A DNA stretch of 64,000 nt, taken from JAJFKB01 sp965230515. GTDB lineage: Bacteria; Pseudomonadota; Gammaproteobacteria; Pseudomonadales; IMCC2047. The notes beneath the pieces were generated by a model. That model worked only from the letters and a program-made list of their open reading frames with translations, had not been told where the DNA came from and ran no database searches. Each line of letters begins with the position of its first letter. Position 1 is the first letter of the stretch. Below, one piece after another: positions 34,830 through 43,138 of the stretch. The stretch covers positions 2,604,001-2,668,000 of the forward strand of contig OZ246007.1 in NCBI GenBank assembly GCA_965230515.1, written 5' to 3'. The position numbers were made by a program, and so were the translations under genes.

Positions 34830-35249
34830 TCATAAAGGCCTATTTTTTTCCTTCAGCGGTAATTTCCTCGAAATATGGTCGTAGCCGAAAATCTGGTTTT
34901 CGAAAGTTTCTTTTCGATGAAGAATGGGAGGGTTGTCAGATTTTTCGTAGGAAGCCTTACGCATAGACAGCTTAGATAAATCTACGGTGTAGCTGTGCTT
35001 TAAAGCGGGATAGCTATGAGTCTCAAATTTAGGGTAGCTGAGAAAGGCTACTTTATAGTCTCGCTTATAGAGTTTTAGGATATTCCAGCTATTGTCTGGA
35101 ATTTTCAAGGCATCGGCTATTTTTAGTACAAGTGCTGTGGCTTCTTCTGGAACAGCGGAAAGCGCACTAGCGTGCACATAAATGGAGTCAGGCAGTTGTT
35201 TGCCGACTTTAGTTTGGGCGACTAGTTTTTTAAAGGTTTTGAAATCCAT
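34830..35249 (-). CDS. Short protein resembling the N-terminus of phosphorothioation-associated methyltransferases
   Basis: 139 residues starting MDFKTFKKLVAQTKVGKQLPDSIYVHASAL, with WNILKLYKRDYKVAFLSYP, SYPALKHSYTVDL and SDNPPILHRKETF. From memory this resembles the first third of the family annotated as DNA phosphorothioation-associated putative methyltransferases, which are much longer; the remainder is missing and no dnd genes are present. It could be a stand-alone cargo protein or a truncated gene. ATG 35249 has AGGT before it but the RBS is weak. Right islet, last gene before the tRNA. Confidence 0.5.
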   Translation of the reverse strand: MDFKTFKKLVAQTKVGKQLPDSIYVHASALSAVPEEATALVLKIADALKIPDNSWNILKLYKRDYKVAFLSYPKFETHSYPALKHSYTVDLSKLSMRKASYEKSDNPPILHRKETFENQIFGYDHISRKLPLKEKNRPL

Positions 35250-35369
35250 ACCTGGATTATCTATAGAGTAGAATATAGTTCAACTGTCGGAAGTAAGTGT
35301 CCAAGCTAGGTTAATAGATGAATATCCATCCCCCGTTAATGAGGTAGAGCCTGAAAACGCGTTCCATTC

Positions 35370-35389
35370 ACGCTCCATACGGGCTCCAT
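35370..35389. repeat. 20-bp islet-end repeat, right copy
   Basis: ACGCTCCATACGGGCTCCAT, partner of 32813-32832, same orientation; 115 bases from the tRNA 3' end. Confidence 0.45.
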
Positions 35390-35504
35390 TTTTGAGACTA
35401 ACGGAAACTATAAGGGACTACGGATTTGAAGCGGATATTCATAAAAACCACATAAATATCAAAGTCTTGTGTTGGTTGTGGTAGTCTATGAGTGTCTAAG
35501 AAAA

Positions 35505-35591
35505 TGGTGCCCAGGAGAGGACTTGAACCTCCACGACCTTGCGATCACTAGCACCTGAAGCTAGCGTGTCTACCAATTTCACCACCTGGGC
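35505..35591 (-). tRNA. tRNA-Leu (anticodon CAG)
   Basis: 87 bases on the minus strand with CCA encoded (35505-35507). Acceptor GCCCAGG pairs with CCTGGGC; D-arm TGAAATTGGTAGACAC; anticodon CAG at 35555-35557 in CTTCAGG; long variable arm GATCGCAAGGTC, as in class II tRNAs; T-arm GGTTCAAGTCC. Reads CUG codons. The sequence is close to tRNA-Leu(CAG) of E. coli. Its 3' end (35505-35529) is repeated at 32729 and 28766, marking it as the integration site of the islets. rnr follows in divergent orientation. Confidence 0.95.
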
Positions 35592-35631
35592 ATATTAACG
35601 GCGGTATACCAGATTTTCAGTGACGACCTTT

Positions 35632-35700
35632 CGGTGTCGACCGGCAGTAACGTCTGGGCTTGCGCCCGTTGCTGCCAGTTTTACCACAGAAGCACCTCCG
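35632..35700 (-). pseudogene. Degraded tRNA-Leu-like fragment 1
   Basis: The minus strand reads TGGTAAAACTGGCAGCA, near the D-arm of tRNA-Leu, then GGGCGCAAGCCC, a perfect short stem with the GCAA loop like the variable arm of the intact tRNA, then CCGGTCGACACCG as a broken T-arm. The anticodon arm is lost. Not functional as it stands. Confidence 0.4.
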
Positions 35701-35730
35701 GTTGGAATATCTGCTGCTACAGTGATTGCT

Positions 35731-35779
35731 ATTCTATATCGGGCTTGAACCCATGATCTAGCAATTTTCCCATCTGGGT
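35731..35779 (-). pseudogene. Degraded tRNA-Leu-like fragment 2
   Basis: The minus strand reads ACCCAGATGGGAAAATTGC and TAGA, aligning with CCCAGGTGGTGAAATTGG and TAGA of the intact tRNA-Leu, then jumps to a T-arm GGGTTCAAGCCC. The anticodon and variable arms are deleted. Confidence 0.45.
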
Positions 35780-35900
35780 ATTTCGACCTGCAGATAGAGG
35801 CGCGCACTTTACTGCCGGGAAGACAAATTGTCAATCAGTTTTGCTACTGTTGGTGGGGTAATCCCGTTACAATGATTGCCTTTATTCAATTGAGCTGACT

Positions 35901-38240
35901 ATGCCCAGATCAAAAAAATCCTCATCGGATCCGTTTGCTGCCCGTGAAGCGATGATGTACGACAAACCGATCCCCAGTCGGGAGTTTATTCTGGAGCACC
36001 TCAAGGGGCGGGCTGGCCCTGCACCCCATGAGTTGCTTTGCGCCGAACTAGGGTTGACTGACGATGAGTCGGTTGATGCCTTGCGACGTCGCTTGCGTGC
36101 GATGCAGCGTGACGGGCAGTTGATGCAGAATCGTCGTGGTGCCTTTGGTTTGATCGACAAGATGAACCTGATGAAAGGCCGGGTGCAAGGCATGAAGGAT
36201 GGCTATGGTTTTTTCATTCCGGAAGGTGGGGGTGAGGACCTTTATATCAGCAGTCGGCAAATGAGCAAAGTACTGGACGGGGATCGTGTGTTGATACGCC
36301 CTTCTGAGCACGAGCATCGTGGCAAGAAAGAGGCCGTGATTGTCGAGGTGCTGGAGCGGGCCTATACCCATTTGGTCGGAAGATATTTTGATGAAAGCGG
36401 GGTGGGCTTTGTGGTGCCCGAGAACCCGCGCATCAATCAGGATATTCTGGTCGCGGAGGATTCGCCCTGCCGGGCGCGACGCGGTCAGATGGTCAGTATC
36501 GAGATTGTGGTGTATCCGAGTCGTCGTAATAATGCGGTTGGTCGCGTGGTTGAGATACTCGGTGAGCATATGGCGCCGGGGATGGAAATTGATGTGGCGT
36601 TGCGCAGTCATGCCATTCCTTTCGAGTGGCCGGATGCGGTTGAAGCCTCGCTGAAAAAAGTCCCCGGAAAGCTGTCTGATTCGGAGATTGCACAACGCAT
36701 TGATTTGCGGGCGCTGCCCTTTGTAACAATTGATGGTGAAGATGCCCGGGATTTTGATGATGCAGTGTACTGCGAGGAGCGTGGTGATGGCTGGACATTA
36801 TATGTGGCAATTGCCGATGTTTCGCACTATGTGACGATTGGCTCCGCACTGGATGCGGAAGCACATCAGCGAGGTACGTCGGTGTATTTTCCGGAGCAGG
36901 TGATTCCGATGCTGCCGGAGTTGCTATCCAATGACCTGTGCTCGCTGAATCCGAAAGTAGATCGCCCGGTAATGGTTTGTGAGATGAACATCAGTCGACA
37001 AGGCGAGATGCTCGATTACCGTTTTTTTGAAGGATTGATCTGCTCTCAGGCGCGCCTGACCTACACCAAGGTGAGCGGGATGTTGCAAAAGAAACGCAGT
37101 AAGACAGGTCAGCAGCTGCATGCCAAGTATGATTCTGTGGTGTCCCATCTGGAGTCTTTGTATCGCTTATACAAAGCGTTGCGTAAAGCGCGTGAGAAGC
37201 GTGGTGCGATCGACTTTGAGAGTATTGAGCAACGTATTGTTTTTGGCGAAGACCGCAAGATCGAGCGGATTGTGCCGGTTGAAAGAAATGATGCCCATAA
37301 GCTGATCGAAGAGTGTATGCTTTCTGCAAATGTTGCTGCGGCAGATTTTTTACAGCAGCATGATTTGCCCGGGTTGTATCGAATTCATGAAACTCCCAGC
37401 GTGGAAAAGTTGGCGAATTTGAGGGAGTTTCTCGGTGAGTTGGGTCTGAGTCTTACAGGGGCGGAAAAACCCAGTGCCAAAGATTACCAGCAGCTAACTC
37501 TTCAGATAGCGGATCGTCCCGATGTGCACCTGATTCAGACGGTGATGCTGCGTTCCATGATGCAGGCCGTATACAGTCCTAATAATGTGGGTCATTTTGG
37601 CTTGGCCTATGAAGCGTATGCGCATTTTACGTCGCCGATCAGGCGTTATCCTGATTTGCTGGTGCACCGGGCGATTCGGTCGGTGATTAGAAGCAGGAAA
37701 GCGTCGGGGTTCGTGCGCAGGGTTGATGGCGCCAAAGCGATGCAGCGGTCACGTATTTATCCCTATCAATCGGAAGAGATAGTGCAGTTGGGCGAACATT
37801 GCTCCATGGCTGAGCGCCGTGCTGATGATGCGGTGCGGGATGTGGTGCTTTGGCTTAAATGTGAGTACATGCTGGATCACGTGGGTGACAGCTTTACGGG
37901 TGTGATCAGTGGCGTCACTGCATTTGGATTGTTTATCGAGTTGAAAGATATCTATGTTGAGGGCCTGCTGCATGTCAGTGCGCTGGATAATGATTACTAC
38001 CATTTTGACGCGGTGAAGCATCGCTTGACCGGAGAGCGGACCCACTTCAGTTATCGTTTGGGGGACAGTATTGAAATTCGAGTTGCCCGGGTTGATCTGG
38101 ATGAGCGGAAAATTGATTTTGAACTGCCGCCAGGTCAGCGTGATCAGTCAGCCAAGGCTGGCAAGAACAAAAAGTCTAAAAAGGGTGGCAAACGTCCCGC
38201 CAAAGGACAGCGTCATCAGGGCCGCAAAAAAAGGCGATAA
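35901..38240 (+). CDS. rnr: Ribonuclease R
   Basis: 779 residues, usual length. N-terminal winged helix, cold-shock domains (GRVQGMKDGYGFFIPEGGG), the RNB catalytic domain with TIDGEDARDFDDAVY (Mg-binding Asp cluster), DVSHYVTIGSALDAEAHQRG, HFTSPIRRYPDLLVHRAI, then an S1 domain (FTGVISGVTAFGLFIELKDIYVEGLLHVSAL) and a Lys-rich tail. A 3'-5' exonuclease that degrades structured RNA. rlmB follows after nine bases, as in many relatives. Confidence 0.96.
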   Translation: MPRSKKSSSDPFAAREAMMYDKPIPSREFILEHLKGRAGPAPHELLCAELGLTDDESVDALRRRLRAMQRDGQLMQNRRGAFGLIDKMNLMKGRVQGMKDGYGFFIPEGGGEDLYISSRQMSKVLDGDRVLIRPSEHEHRGKKEAVIVEVLERAYTHLVGRYFDESGVGFVVPENPRINQDILVAEDSPCRARRGQMVSIEIVVYPSRRNNAVGRVVEILGEHMAPGMEIDVALRSHAIPFEWPDAVEASLKKVPGKLSDSEIAQRIDLRALPFVTIDGEDARDFDDAVYCEERGDGWTLYVAIADVSHYVTIGSALDAEAHQRGTSVYFPEQVIPMLPELLSNDLCSLNPKVDRPVMVCEMNISRQGEMLDYRFFEGLICSQARLTYTKVSGMLQKKRSKTGQQLHAKYDSVVSHLESLYRLYKALRKAREKRGAIDFESIEQRIVFGEDRKIERIVPVERNDAHKLIEECMLSANVAAADFLQQHDLPGLYRIHETPSVEKLANLREFLGELGLSLTGAEKPSAKDYQQLTLQIADRPDVHLIQTVMLRSMMQAVYSPNNVGHFGLAYEAYAHFTSPIRRYPDLLVHRAIRSVIRSRKASGFVRRVDGAKAMQRSRIYPYQSEEIVQLGEHCSMAERRADDAVRDVVLWLKCEYMLDHVGDSFTGVISGVTAFGLFIELKDIYVEGLLHVSALDNDYYHFDAVKHRLTGERTHFSYRLGDSIEIRVARVDLDERKIDFELPPGQRDQSAKAGKNKKSKKGGKRPAKGQRHQGRKKRR

Positions 38241-38248
38241 CGTTAAAT

Positions 38249-39019
38249 ATGACGAGTGGTGAAACGGACAATCTGGTTTTTGGTATTCATTCAGTACAGT
38301 CTTTGTTGAGACGAAATCCGCAGCGTATAGAGCTGCTGTTGATTCAAAGGGACAAAATGAATGCCCGTATCCGCCAGCTGTTAAAAGATGCGGGCCGTCG
38401 AAAAATAAAGATTCATCAGGTTGACCGCGATGAGATCGAGCGGTTGGTTTCCGGTAACCACCAGGGTGTGGTTGCGCGCTGTTCGCCGCATAAAGCTTTG
38501 GATGAAGGCGATCTTGAAGAGTTGTTGGACAGGCTTGAGCAGACGCCACTGTTGTTGGTGCTGGACGGGGTTACTGATCCCCACAATCTGGGTGCCTGTT
38601 TGCGTACGGCTGATGCGGCAGGCGTGGATGCGGTCATTGTCCCCCGCGATAACAGTGCAGCGATTACACCAACGGTGAGCAAAGTGTCCTCCGGTGCAGC
38701 TGAAACTCTGCCCTTTGTGCAGGTGACGAATTTGGCGCGAACGCTGCGTTGGTTGCAGGGTCGAGGGCTGTGGGTCAGTGGGGCGGCAGTCGATGAGAGC
38801 GCCAGCCCGCTGCATAAGGCTGATCTGACAGGTGCCCGGGTCATTATTATGGGTTCCGAGGGGAAGGGGATGCGCAGGCTAACCAAAGAGCATTGTGATG
38901 AGTTACTCTACATCCCGATGGCCGGTGAAGTGAGTAGCTTGAATGTCTCTGTAGCGACCGGTGTGTGCCTGTTTGAGGCAGTACGGCAAAGGTCGGTTTT
39001 GAAAGATAAGGAGGATTAG
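38249..39019 (+). CDS. rlmB: 23S rRNA 2'-O-methyltransferase (Gm2251), SpoU family
   Basis: 256 residues. N-terminal L30e-like RNA-binding segment (LVFGIHSVQSLLRRNPQRIELLLIQ), then SpoU motifs: LLVLDGVTDPHNLGACLRTADAAG (motif 1, Asn and Arg), IIMGSEGKGMRRLTKEHCD (motif 2) and IPMAGEVSSLNVSVATGVCLFEA (motif 3). The knotted SAM site is complete. Cotranscribed with rnr. Confidence 0.95.
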   Translation: MTSGETDNLVFGIHSVQSLLRRNPQRIELLLIQRDKMNARIRQLLKDAGRRKIKIHQVDRDEIERLVSGNHQGVVARCSPHKALDEGDLEELLDRLEQTPLLLVLDGVTDPHNLGACLRTADAAGVDAVIVPRDNSAAITPTVSKVSSGAAETLPFVQVTNLARTLRWLQGRGLWVSGAAVDESASPLHKADLTGARVIIMGSEGKGMRRLTKEHCDELLYIPMAGEVSSLNVSVATGVCLFEAVRQRSVLKDKED

Positions 39020-39088
39020 TCCGGGGCTTAACCGTTAGTATACGAACAGGCCCGCGAAATCCGGTTGAAGATAAATTGTTTCAAGGAC

Positions 39089-39117
39089 TTGCATCTGGTT
39101 GTACTGTTGACTAGAAT
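39089..39117 (+). promoter_or_regulatory. Candidate sigma-70 promoter of the rpsF operon
   Basis: TTGCAT at 39089-39094 and TAGAAT at 39112-39117 with a 17-base spacer, about 90 bases upstream of rpsF. Position and spacing fit a housekeeping promoter with a short leader. Confidence 0.5.
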
Positions 39118-39146
39118 GCGCCGTTCCAAAAAATATACTCTATTAA

Positions 39147-39198
39147 CTCCTTGCCTCACCGCTTAAATGATGCGGGGGGCTGCTTAACCCGTAAGGAG
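39147..39198 (+). promoter_or_regulatory. Candidate S6:S18 autoregulatory leader
   Basis: CTCCTTGC at 39147 can pair with GTAAGGAG at 39191, closing over the Shine-Dalgarno sequence; inside, CACCGC pairs with GCGG around TTAAATGAT. A helix with a CCG element before rpsF is the known S6:S18 binding RNA of many bacteria. The match was made by eye. Confidence 0.45.
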
Positions 39199-39203
39199 AA
39201 GCA

Positions 39204-39722
39204 ATGCGACACTACGAAGTAGTATTTCTCGTGCATCCTGATCAAAGCGATCAGGTCCCGGCAATGATCGAACGTTACACCGCGATCGTAAAAGACAGCG
39301 GCGGTCAGATCCATCGTCTTGAAGACTGGGGTCGACGTCATCTGGCTTACCCTATCAACAAGATTCATAAAGCGCACTATGTGCTGATGAATATCGAATG
39401 TAATACTGAAGCATTGGATGAGCTCAACTACTCATTCAGGTTTAATGATGCCGTTATTCGTAACCTGGTCATCACTTGTAAGGAAGCTGTTTCCAGCGTA
39501 TCTCCGATTAAGGCAAATGAAGGTAGGGAAGAGCGTCCTTCACGGGACGATCGTCCTGCGCGAAATGAAGATCGCAAGTCTGAAGCCCGTACAGAAACGC
39601 CAGCCGAGCCGAAAGCTGACAGTGAAGCACAGCCAGAGGCTGGAGAAGCGGAAGCAGTTAAGGCTGAGGAAAAGGTCGTTGAAGCCGCTGAGCCAGAAGT
39701 TGCCGAAGAAGAGAAGAGCTAG
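39204..39722 (+). CDS. rpsF: 30S ribosomal protein bS6
   Basis: 172 residues, longer than the usual 100-135. Residues 1-95 are a standard bS6 (MRHYEVVFLVHPDQSDQVPAMIERY, LEDWGRRHLAYPINKIHKAHYVLMNIE, LNYSFRFNDAVIRNLVI). The remaining 75 residues are a charged tail, first Arg/Asp/Glu-rich (GREERPSRDDRPARNEDR) and then an Ala/Glu low-complexity stretch. E. coli bS6 also has a Glu tail, extended by RimK. First gene of the S6-S18-DUF2232-L9 operon. Confidence 0.95.
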   Translation: MRHYEVVFLVHPDQSDQVPAMIERYTAIVKDSGGQIHRLEDWGRRHLAYPINKIHKAHYVLMNIECNTEALDELNYSFRFNDAVIRNLVITCKEAVSSVSPIKANEGREERPSRDDRPARNEDRKSEARTETPAEPKADSEAQPEAGEAEAVKAEEKVVEAAEPEVAEEEKS

Positions 39723-39791
39723 TCAGGTTTCGGTTTTTGAAAGACCAGTGCTCAGTTTAAATCAGATAGATTAAGTTTCAGGAGAATACAG

Positions 39792-40019
39792 ATGGCCCGT
39801 TATTTTCGTCGCCGCAAGTACTGCCGCTTTACCGCGGAAGGCATTAAAGAGATTGATTACAAAGATTTGGATACGCTGAAGGCGTTTGTTACCGAAACAG
39901 GTAAGATTGTACCCAGCCGTATCACCGGTACCAATGCTCGTTACCAGCGTCAGTTGGCAACAGCAATCAAACGCGCACGTTATCTGGCATTGTTGCCATA
40001 TACGGACGCGCATAAATAA
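39792..40019 (+). CDS. rpsR: 30S ribosomal protein bS18
   Basis: 75 residues. MARYFRRRKYCRFTAEGIKE and IDYKDLDTLKAFVTETGKIV are standard bS18; it binds as a pair with bS6 in the small-subunit platform. RBS AGGAG lies before the ATG. Confidence 0.97.
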   Translation: MARYFRRRKYCRFTAEGIKEIDYKDLDTLKAFVTETGKIVPSRITGTNARYQRQLATAIKRARYLALLPYTDAHK

Positions 40020-40041
40020 TTTTTAGAGAGACGGCAGGGGA

Positions 40042-40902
40042 GTGCGCGCACTAGCTGAATATGCGATGCGCGGTCGAACGCAGGCCGTTACTGTGGTGAT
40101 GCTCACTTCGGCATTGCCACTGCTGTTTTGGCTAAGCGCAGCTACAGTTGCGCTGGCCACATTAAGAAAAGGTGCGGCAGAGGGTTTAGGTCTGTTGCTC
40201 TGGGCAAGCCTCCCGGCTGTGATCTGGCTGGTGATGCGCAACGATCCAACGCCTTTGGTGGTGATCGTTGGCAGCGGGATATTGGGCGTTGTGTTACGGA
40301 TAAGCGTATCCTGGGTGCACACGCTGGTCGCAGGGGTTTTGCTGGGCATAATGCTAACCTGGGTGATGCCACTGCTGCTACCTGAAGTAGTGGCTGAGAC
40401 CATTCGGATCAGCAAGCAGGTTTTGGCTGAAATGACAGCTGAAATCAGCCAGAAAACAGGAAGACAGCTGGAAGAGTGGTTGTACAGCCTGTTTGCAGGA
40501 GTGCTCGGCAGTGTCCACCTGTTTGCGGTGGTGGGTTGTGTGGTTTTGGCTCGTTGGTGGCAATCAGCGCTGTATAATCCGGGTGGATTCAGGGAGGAGT
40601 TTCATCGGTTAATACTGCCCAGGACGTTAGCGTTGCCGCTCATGCTGTTTATGCTTTTGGGAGGCGGTGTACACCCGCTTTTACTGGGTTGGATCCCGGT
40701 GCTGACAGTACCTTTTGTGGTTGCGGCAATTGCGCTGGTGCATGGCATGGTTGCTTTGAGGAAGTTGGCAGTACAGTGGCTGTTCGCTTTCTATTTAATG
40801 GTTTTTTTATTGGGTCCGTACTTTTACATATTGTTAATCGTGATGGCCATTCTGGACAGTGTGCTGGATTTCCGAGGCAGGATTCGGGCACAAATTGAAT
40901 AG
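40042..40902 (+). CDS. DUF2232 (YybS-like) membrane protein
   Basis: 286 residues from GTG 40042, with about eight hydrophobic helices and no soluble domain. The region GRTQAVTVVMLTSALPLLFWLSAATVALATLRKG opens the protein and LGPYFYILLIVMAILDSVLDFRGRI closes it. A DUF2232 gene between rpsR and rplI is typical of Pseudomonas and relatives. The function is not established. Confidence 0.82.
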   Translation: MRALAEYAMRGRTQAVTVVMLTSALPLLFWLSAATVALATLRKGAAEGLGLLLWASLPAVIWLVMRNDPTPLVVIVGSGILGVVLRISVSWVHTLVAGVLLGIMLTWVMPLLLPEVVAETIRISKQVLAEMTAEISQKTGRQLEEWLYSLFAGVLGSVHLFAVVGCVVLARWWQSALYNPGGFREEFHRLILPRTLALPLMLFMLLGGGVHPLLLGWIPVLTVPFVVAAIALVHGMVALRKLAVQWLFAFYLMVFLLGPYFYILLIVMAILDSVLDFRGRIRAQIE

Positions 40903-40967
40903 CGTTGCCGGTTATCCACAATCGATTGGTGGATGACTGGAGAAACAGGCTTATAGAGGAAAGAAAG

Positions 40968-41414
40968 ATGGAAGTTATATTGTTAGAAAATATCGGTAAA
41001 TTGGGTAACCTGGGTGACAAGGTTTCTGTGAAGCCAGGTTATGGTCGCAATTATCTCATTCCTTACGGGAAGGCTGTTTTTGCAACGGAACAGAGCCTGG
41101 CTGAGTTTGAGTCGCGCCGTGCGGAATTGGAGAAAGCGGCAGCTGATGCCAAAGCTACAGCAGATGCCAGAGCCGCTGCTCTGGAAGGAAAAGAGTTTAT
41201 ATTCACCGCTAAAGCAGGTGATGAAGGCAAACTTTTTGGATCTGTGGGCACTCGTGAAATTGAGGAATTGATTTCTGCTTCGGGAACTGAAATTTCGAAA
41301 AGTGAAGTTAAGCTGCCGGAAGGTGCAATTCGTCAGGTAGGCGAATATGAAATTTCACTGCAGTTCCATAGTGAAGTTATGGCCACCATCAAGTTGCTGG
41401 TTCAGCCGGAATAA
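40968..41414 (+). CDS. rplI: 50S ribosomal protein bL9
   Basis: 148 residues. MEVILLENIGKLGNLGDKVSV and KPGYGRNYLIPYGKAV are the conserved N-terminal domain, followed by the long connecting helix (ESRRAELEKAAADAKATADA) and the C-terminal domain. ATG 40968 has GAGGAAAG upstream, so the upstream in-frame extension to 40905 is not used. Confidence 0.97.
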   Translation: MEVILLENIGKLGNLGDKVSVKPGYGRNYLIPYGKAVFATEQSLAEFESRRAELEKAAADAKATADARAAALEGKEFIFTAKAGDEGKLFGSVGTREIEELISASGTEISKSEVKLPEGAIRQVGEYEISLQFHSEVMATIKLLVQPE

Positions 41415-41441
41415 TAGATTTCCGTACTCTTTAGAGCTTAG

Positions 41442-41472
41442 GATTATCCTCGGTTAATCGCCGGGGGTAATC
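41442..41472 (+). terminator. Hairpin between rplI and dnaB
   Basis: A 12-base stem with two G-T wobbles (GATTATCCTCGG / CCGGGGGTAATC) and loop TTAATCG. No T run follows, so it may be an attenuator or processing site. Confidence 0.4.
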
Positions 41473-41674
41473 GTTAGGCCATTGCGCATTTTGTGGTTCA
41501 TGCGCTGTTCTATCTTCGATTCATCCCGCTTATATCCGCTTGATCTACCGCTGTCTGCTCAATTTGCTGGCAAAAGATTGCGTCCGGGCATACATTAATG
41601 GAAAATAACCCGCTGATGCTGCGCAGGGATTAGTTTGGTGATGCCCTGTTTTCTCTTAAATTTTGCGTAGAATA

Positions 41675-43051
41675 ATGATTCAAGCTGCTCTGATTGACCA
41701 GGAAACTTCTGCACTAAAAGTCCCGCCCCACTCCGTTGAGGCTGAGCAGTCGGTGCTGGGCGGCCTGATGCTTGATAACCAGGCATGGGATACGGTTTCA
41801 GAAACTATCATTGATGCTGATTTTTATCGCCAAGAACATCGTTTGATTTATAAAATGATGGCCAAGCTGGTTGCTTCCGGGAATCCGCTGGATGTCATCA
41901 CGCTGTCCGAAGAGTTAACCAAGGTCAATGAACTCGAAGTGGTAGGCGGTTTGGCTTATCTGGGAGAGCTGGCCAAAAATACACCCAGCGTGTCGAATTT
42001 GGGAGCCTATGCGGAAATAGTTCGAGAGCGCTCACTGTTGCGACAGCTGATCGGTGTTGCCAACGAAATTGCGGATGATGCCTTTGAGACCGGAGGCCGC
42101 AGTAGTGGTGAGGTGCTGGATAATGCTGAACGACTGGTTTTTCAGATTGCGGAAAACCGACCTAATGTGACCGGTCCAAAAGATGTTAATCAGTTACTTA
42201 CTACCACCATCGAGCGCATCGATGAACTTTTTCATTCTGACAATGCGATTACCGGATTAAGTACCGGATATACCGATATTGATGCAATGACAGCGGGGCT
42301 GCAGCCTTCGGATTTGGTCATTATTGCGGGACGCCCTTCGATGGGTAAAACCACCTTTGCGATGAATATCGTGGAACATGCGGTTATTCAGGATGACCGG
42401 CCGGTGATTGTGTTCAGCATGGAGATGCCCGGCGAATCTCTGGTGATGCGTATGCTCTCCTCTTTGGGACGCATCGATCAGACTAAAATACGTACCGGGC
42501 AGTTGGGTGATGATGATTGGCCACGGCTCACTTCAGCGGTCAGCCTGCTTAAGGATAATAAACTCTTTATTGACGACTCTCCCTCTTTGTCGCCCACTGA
42601 AGTACGCTCAAGGGCCCGCCGTGTTGTTCGCGAACATGGCCAGCCTGCATTGATCATGATTGACTATCTACAGCTAATGCAGATTAAAGAAAAGAGTGAG
42701 AACAGGGTAGGAGAAATTTCAGAGATTTCCCGCTCGCTTAAAGCGCTGGCGAAGGAGCTGGATGTTCCTGTTATTGCACTCTCTCAGTTGAATCGCAGCT
42801 TGGAGCAACGCCCCAATAAACGTCCGGTGATGTCAGATTTGAGGGAATCCGGATCGATTGAGCAGGATGCGGACGTGATTGCCTTCATCTACCGAGACGA
42901 AGTTTATAACGAGGATAGTCCGGATAAAGGTATAGCCGAGATTATTATCGGTAAGCAAAGAAATGGCCCGATTGGCACCAGGCGCCTGGCGTTTGTCGGC
43001 AAATACACTCGGTTTGAAGATCTGGCCCATGAAAACTATGAGGACTTCTAG
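41675..43051 (+). CDS. dnaB: Replicative DNA helicase DnaB
   Basis: 458 residues. N-terminal DnaG-binding domain (PHSVEAEQSVLGGLMLDNQAWD), then the RecA-like helicase: Walker A GRPSMGKTTFAMN, VIVFSMEMPGESLVMRML, DYLQLMQ (Walker B) and SDLRESGSIEQDADVIAFIYRDE. Loads and unwinds at replication forks. ATG 41675 is used; a TTG four codons earlier is possible. No intein. Confidence 0.97.
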   Translation: MIQAALIDQETSALKVPPHSVEAEQSVLGGLMLDNQAWDTVSETIIDADFYRQEHRLIYKMMAKLVASGNPLDVITLSEELTKVNELEVVGGLAYLGELAKNTPSVSNLGAYAEIVRERSLLRQLIGVANEIADDAFETGGRSSGEVLDNAERLVFQIAENRPNVTGPKDVNQLLTTTIERIDELFHSDNAITGLSTGYTDIDAMTAGLQPSDLVIIAGRPSMGKTTFAMNIVEHAVIQDDRPVIVFSMEMPGESLVMRMLSSLGRIDQTKIRTGQLGDDDWPRLTSAVSLLKDNKLFIDDSPSLSPTEVRSRARRVVREHGQPALIMIDYLQLMQIKEKSENRVGEISEISRSLKALAKELDVPVIALSQLNRSLEQRPNKRPVMSDLRESGSIEQDADVIAFIYRDEVYNEDSPDKGIAEIIIGKQRNGPIGTRRLAFVGKYTRFEDLAHENYEDF

Positions 43052-43138
43052 TCTTTGCAGTGTGCCGGAATCCCTCTGACCCATGGTGGGCCCGGTCATT
43101 ATTCCTGTACGAACCTATAACCTTTGGAATGCCAAACC

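Noticed and set aside
35595..35834. 79-residue minus-strand frame between tRNA-Leu and rnr
   Set aside because: The sequence is better explained by degraded tRNA-Leu-like arms; no RBS.
36048..36695. Long minus-strand open frame within rnr
   Set aside because: Entirely inside a strongly conserved gene, no RBS, His-rich shadow composition.
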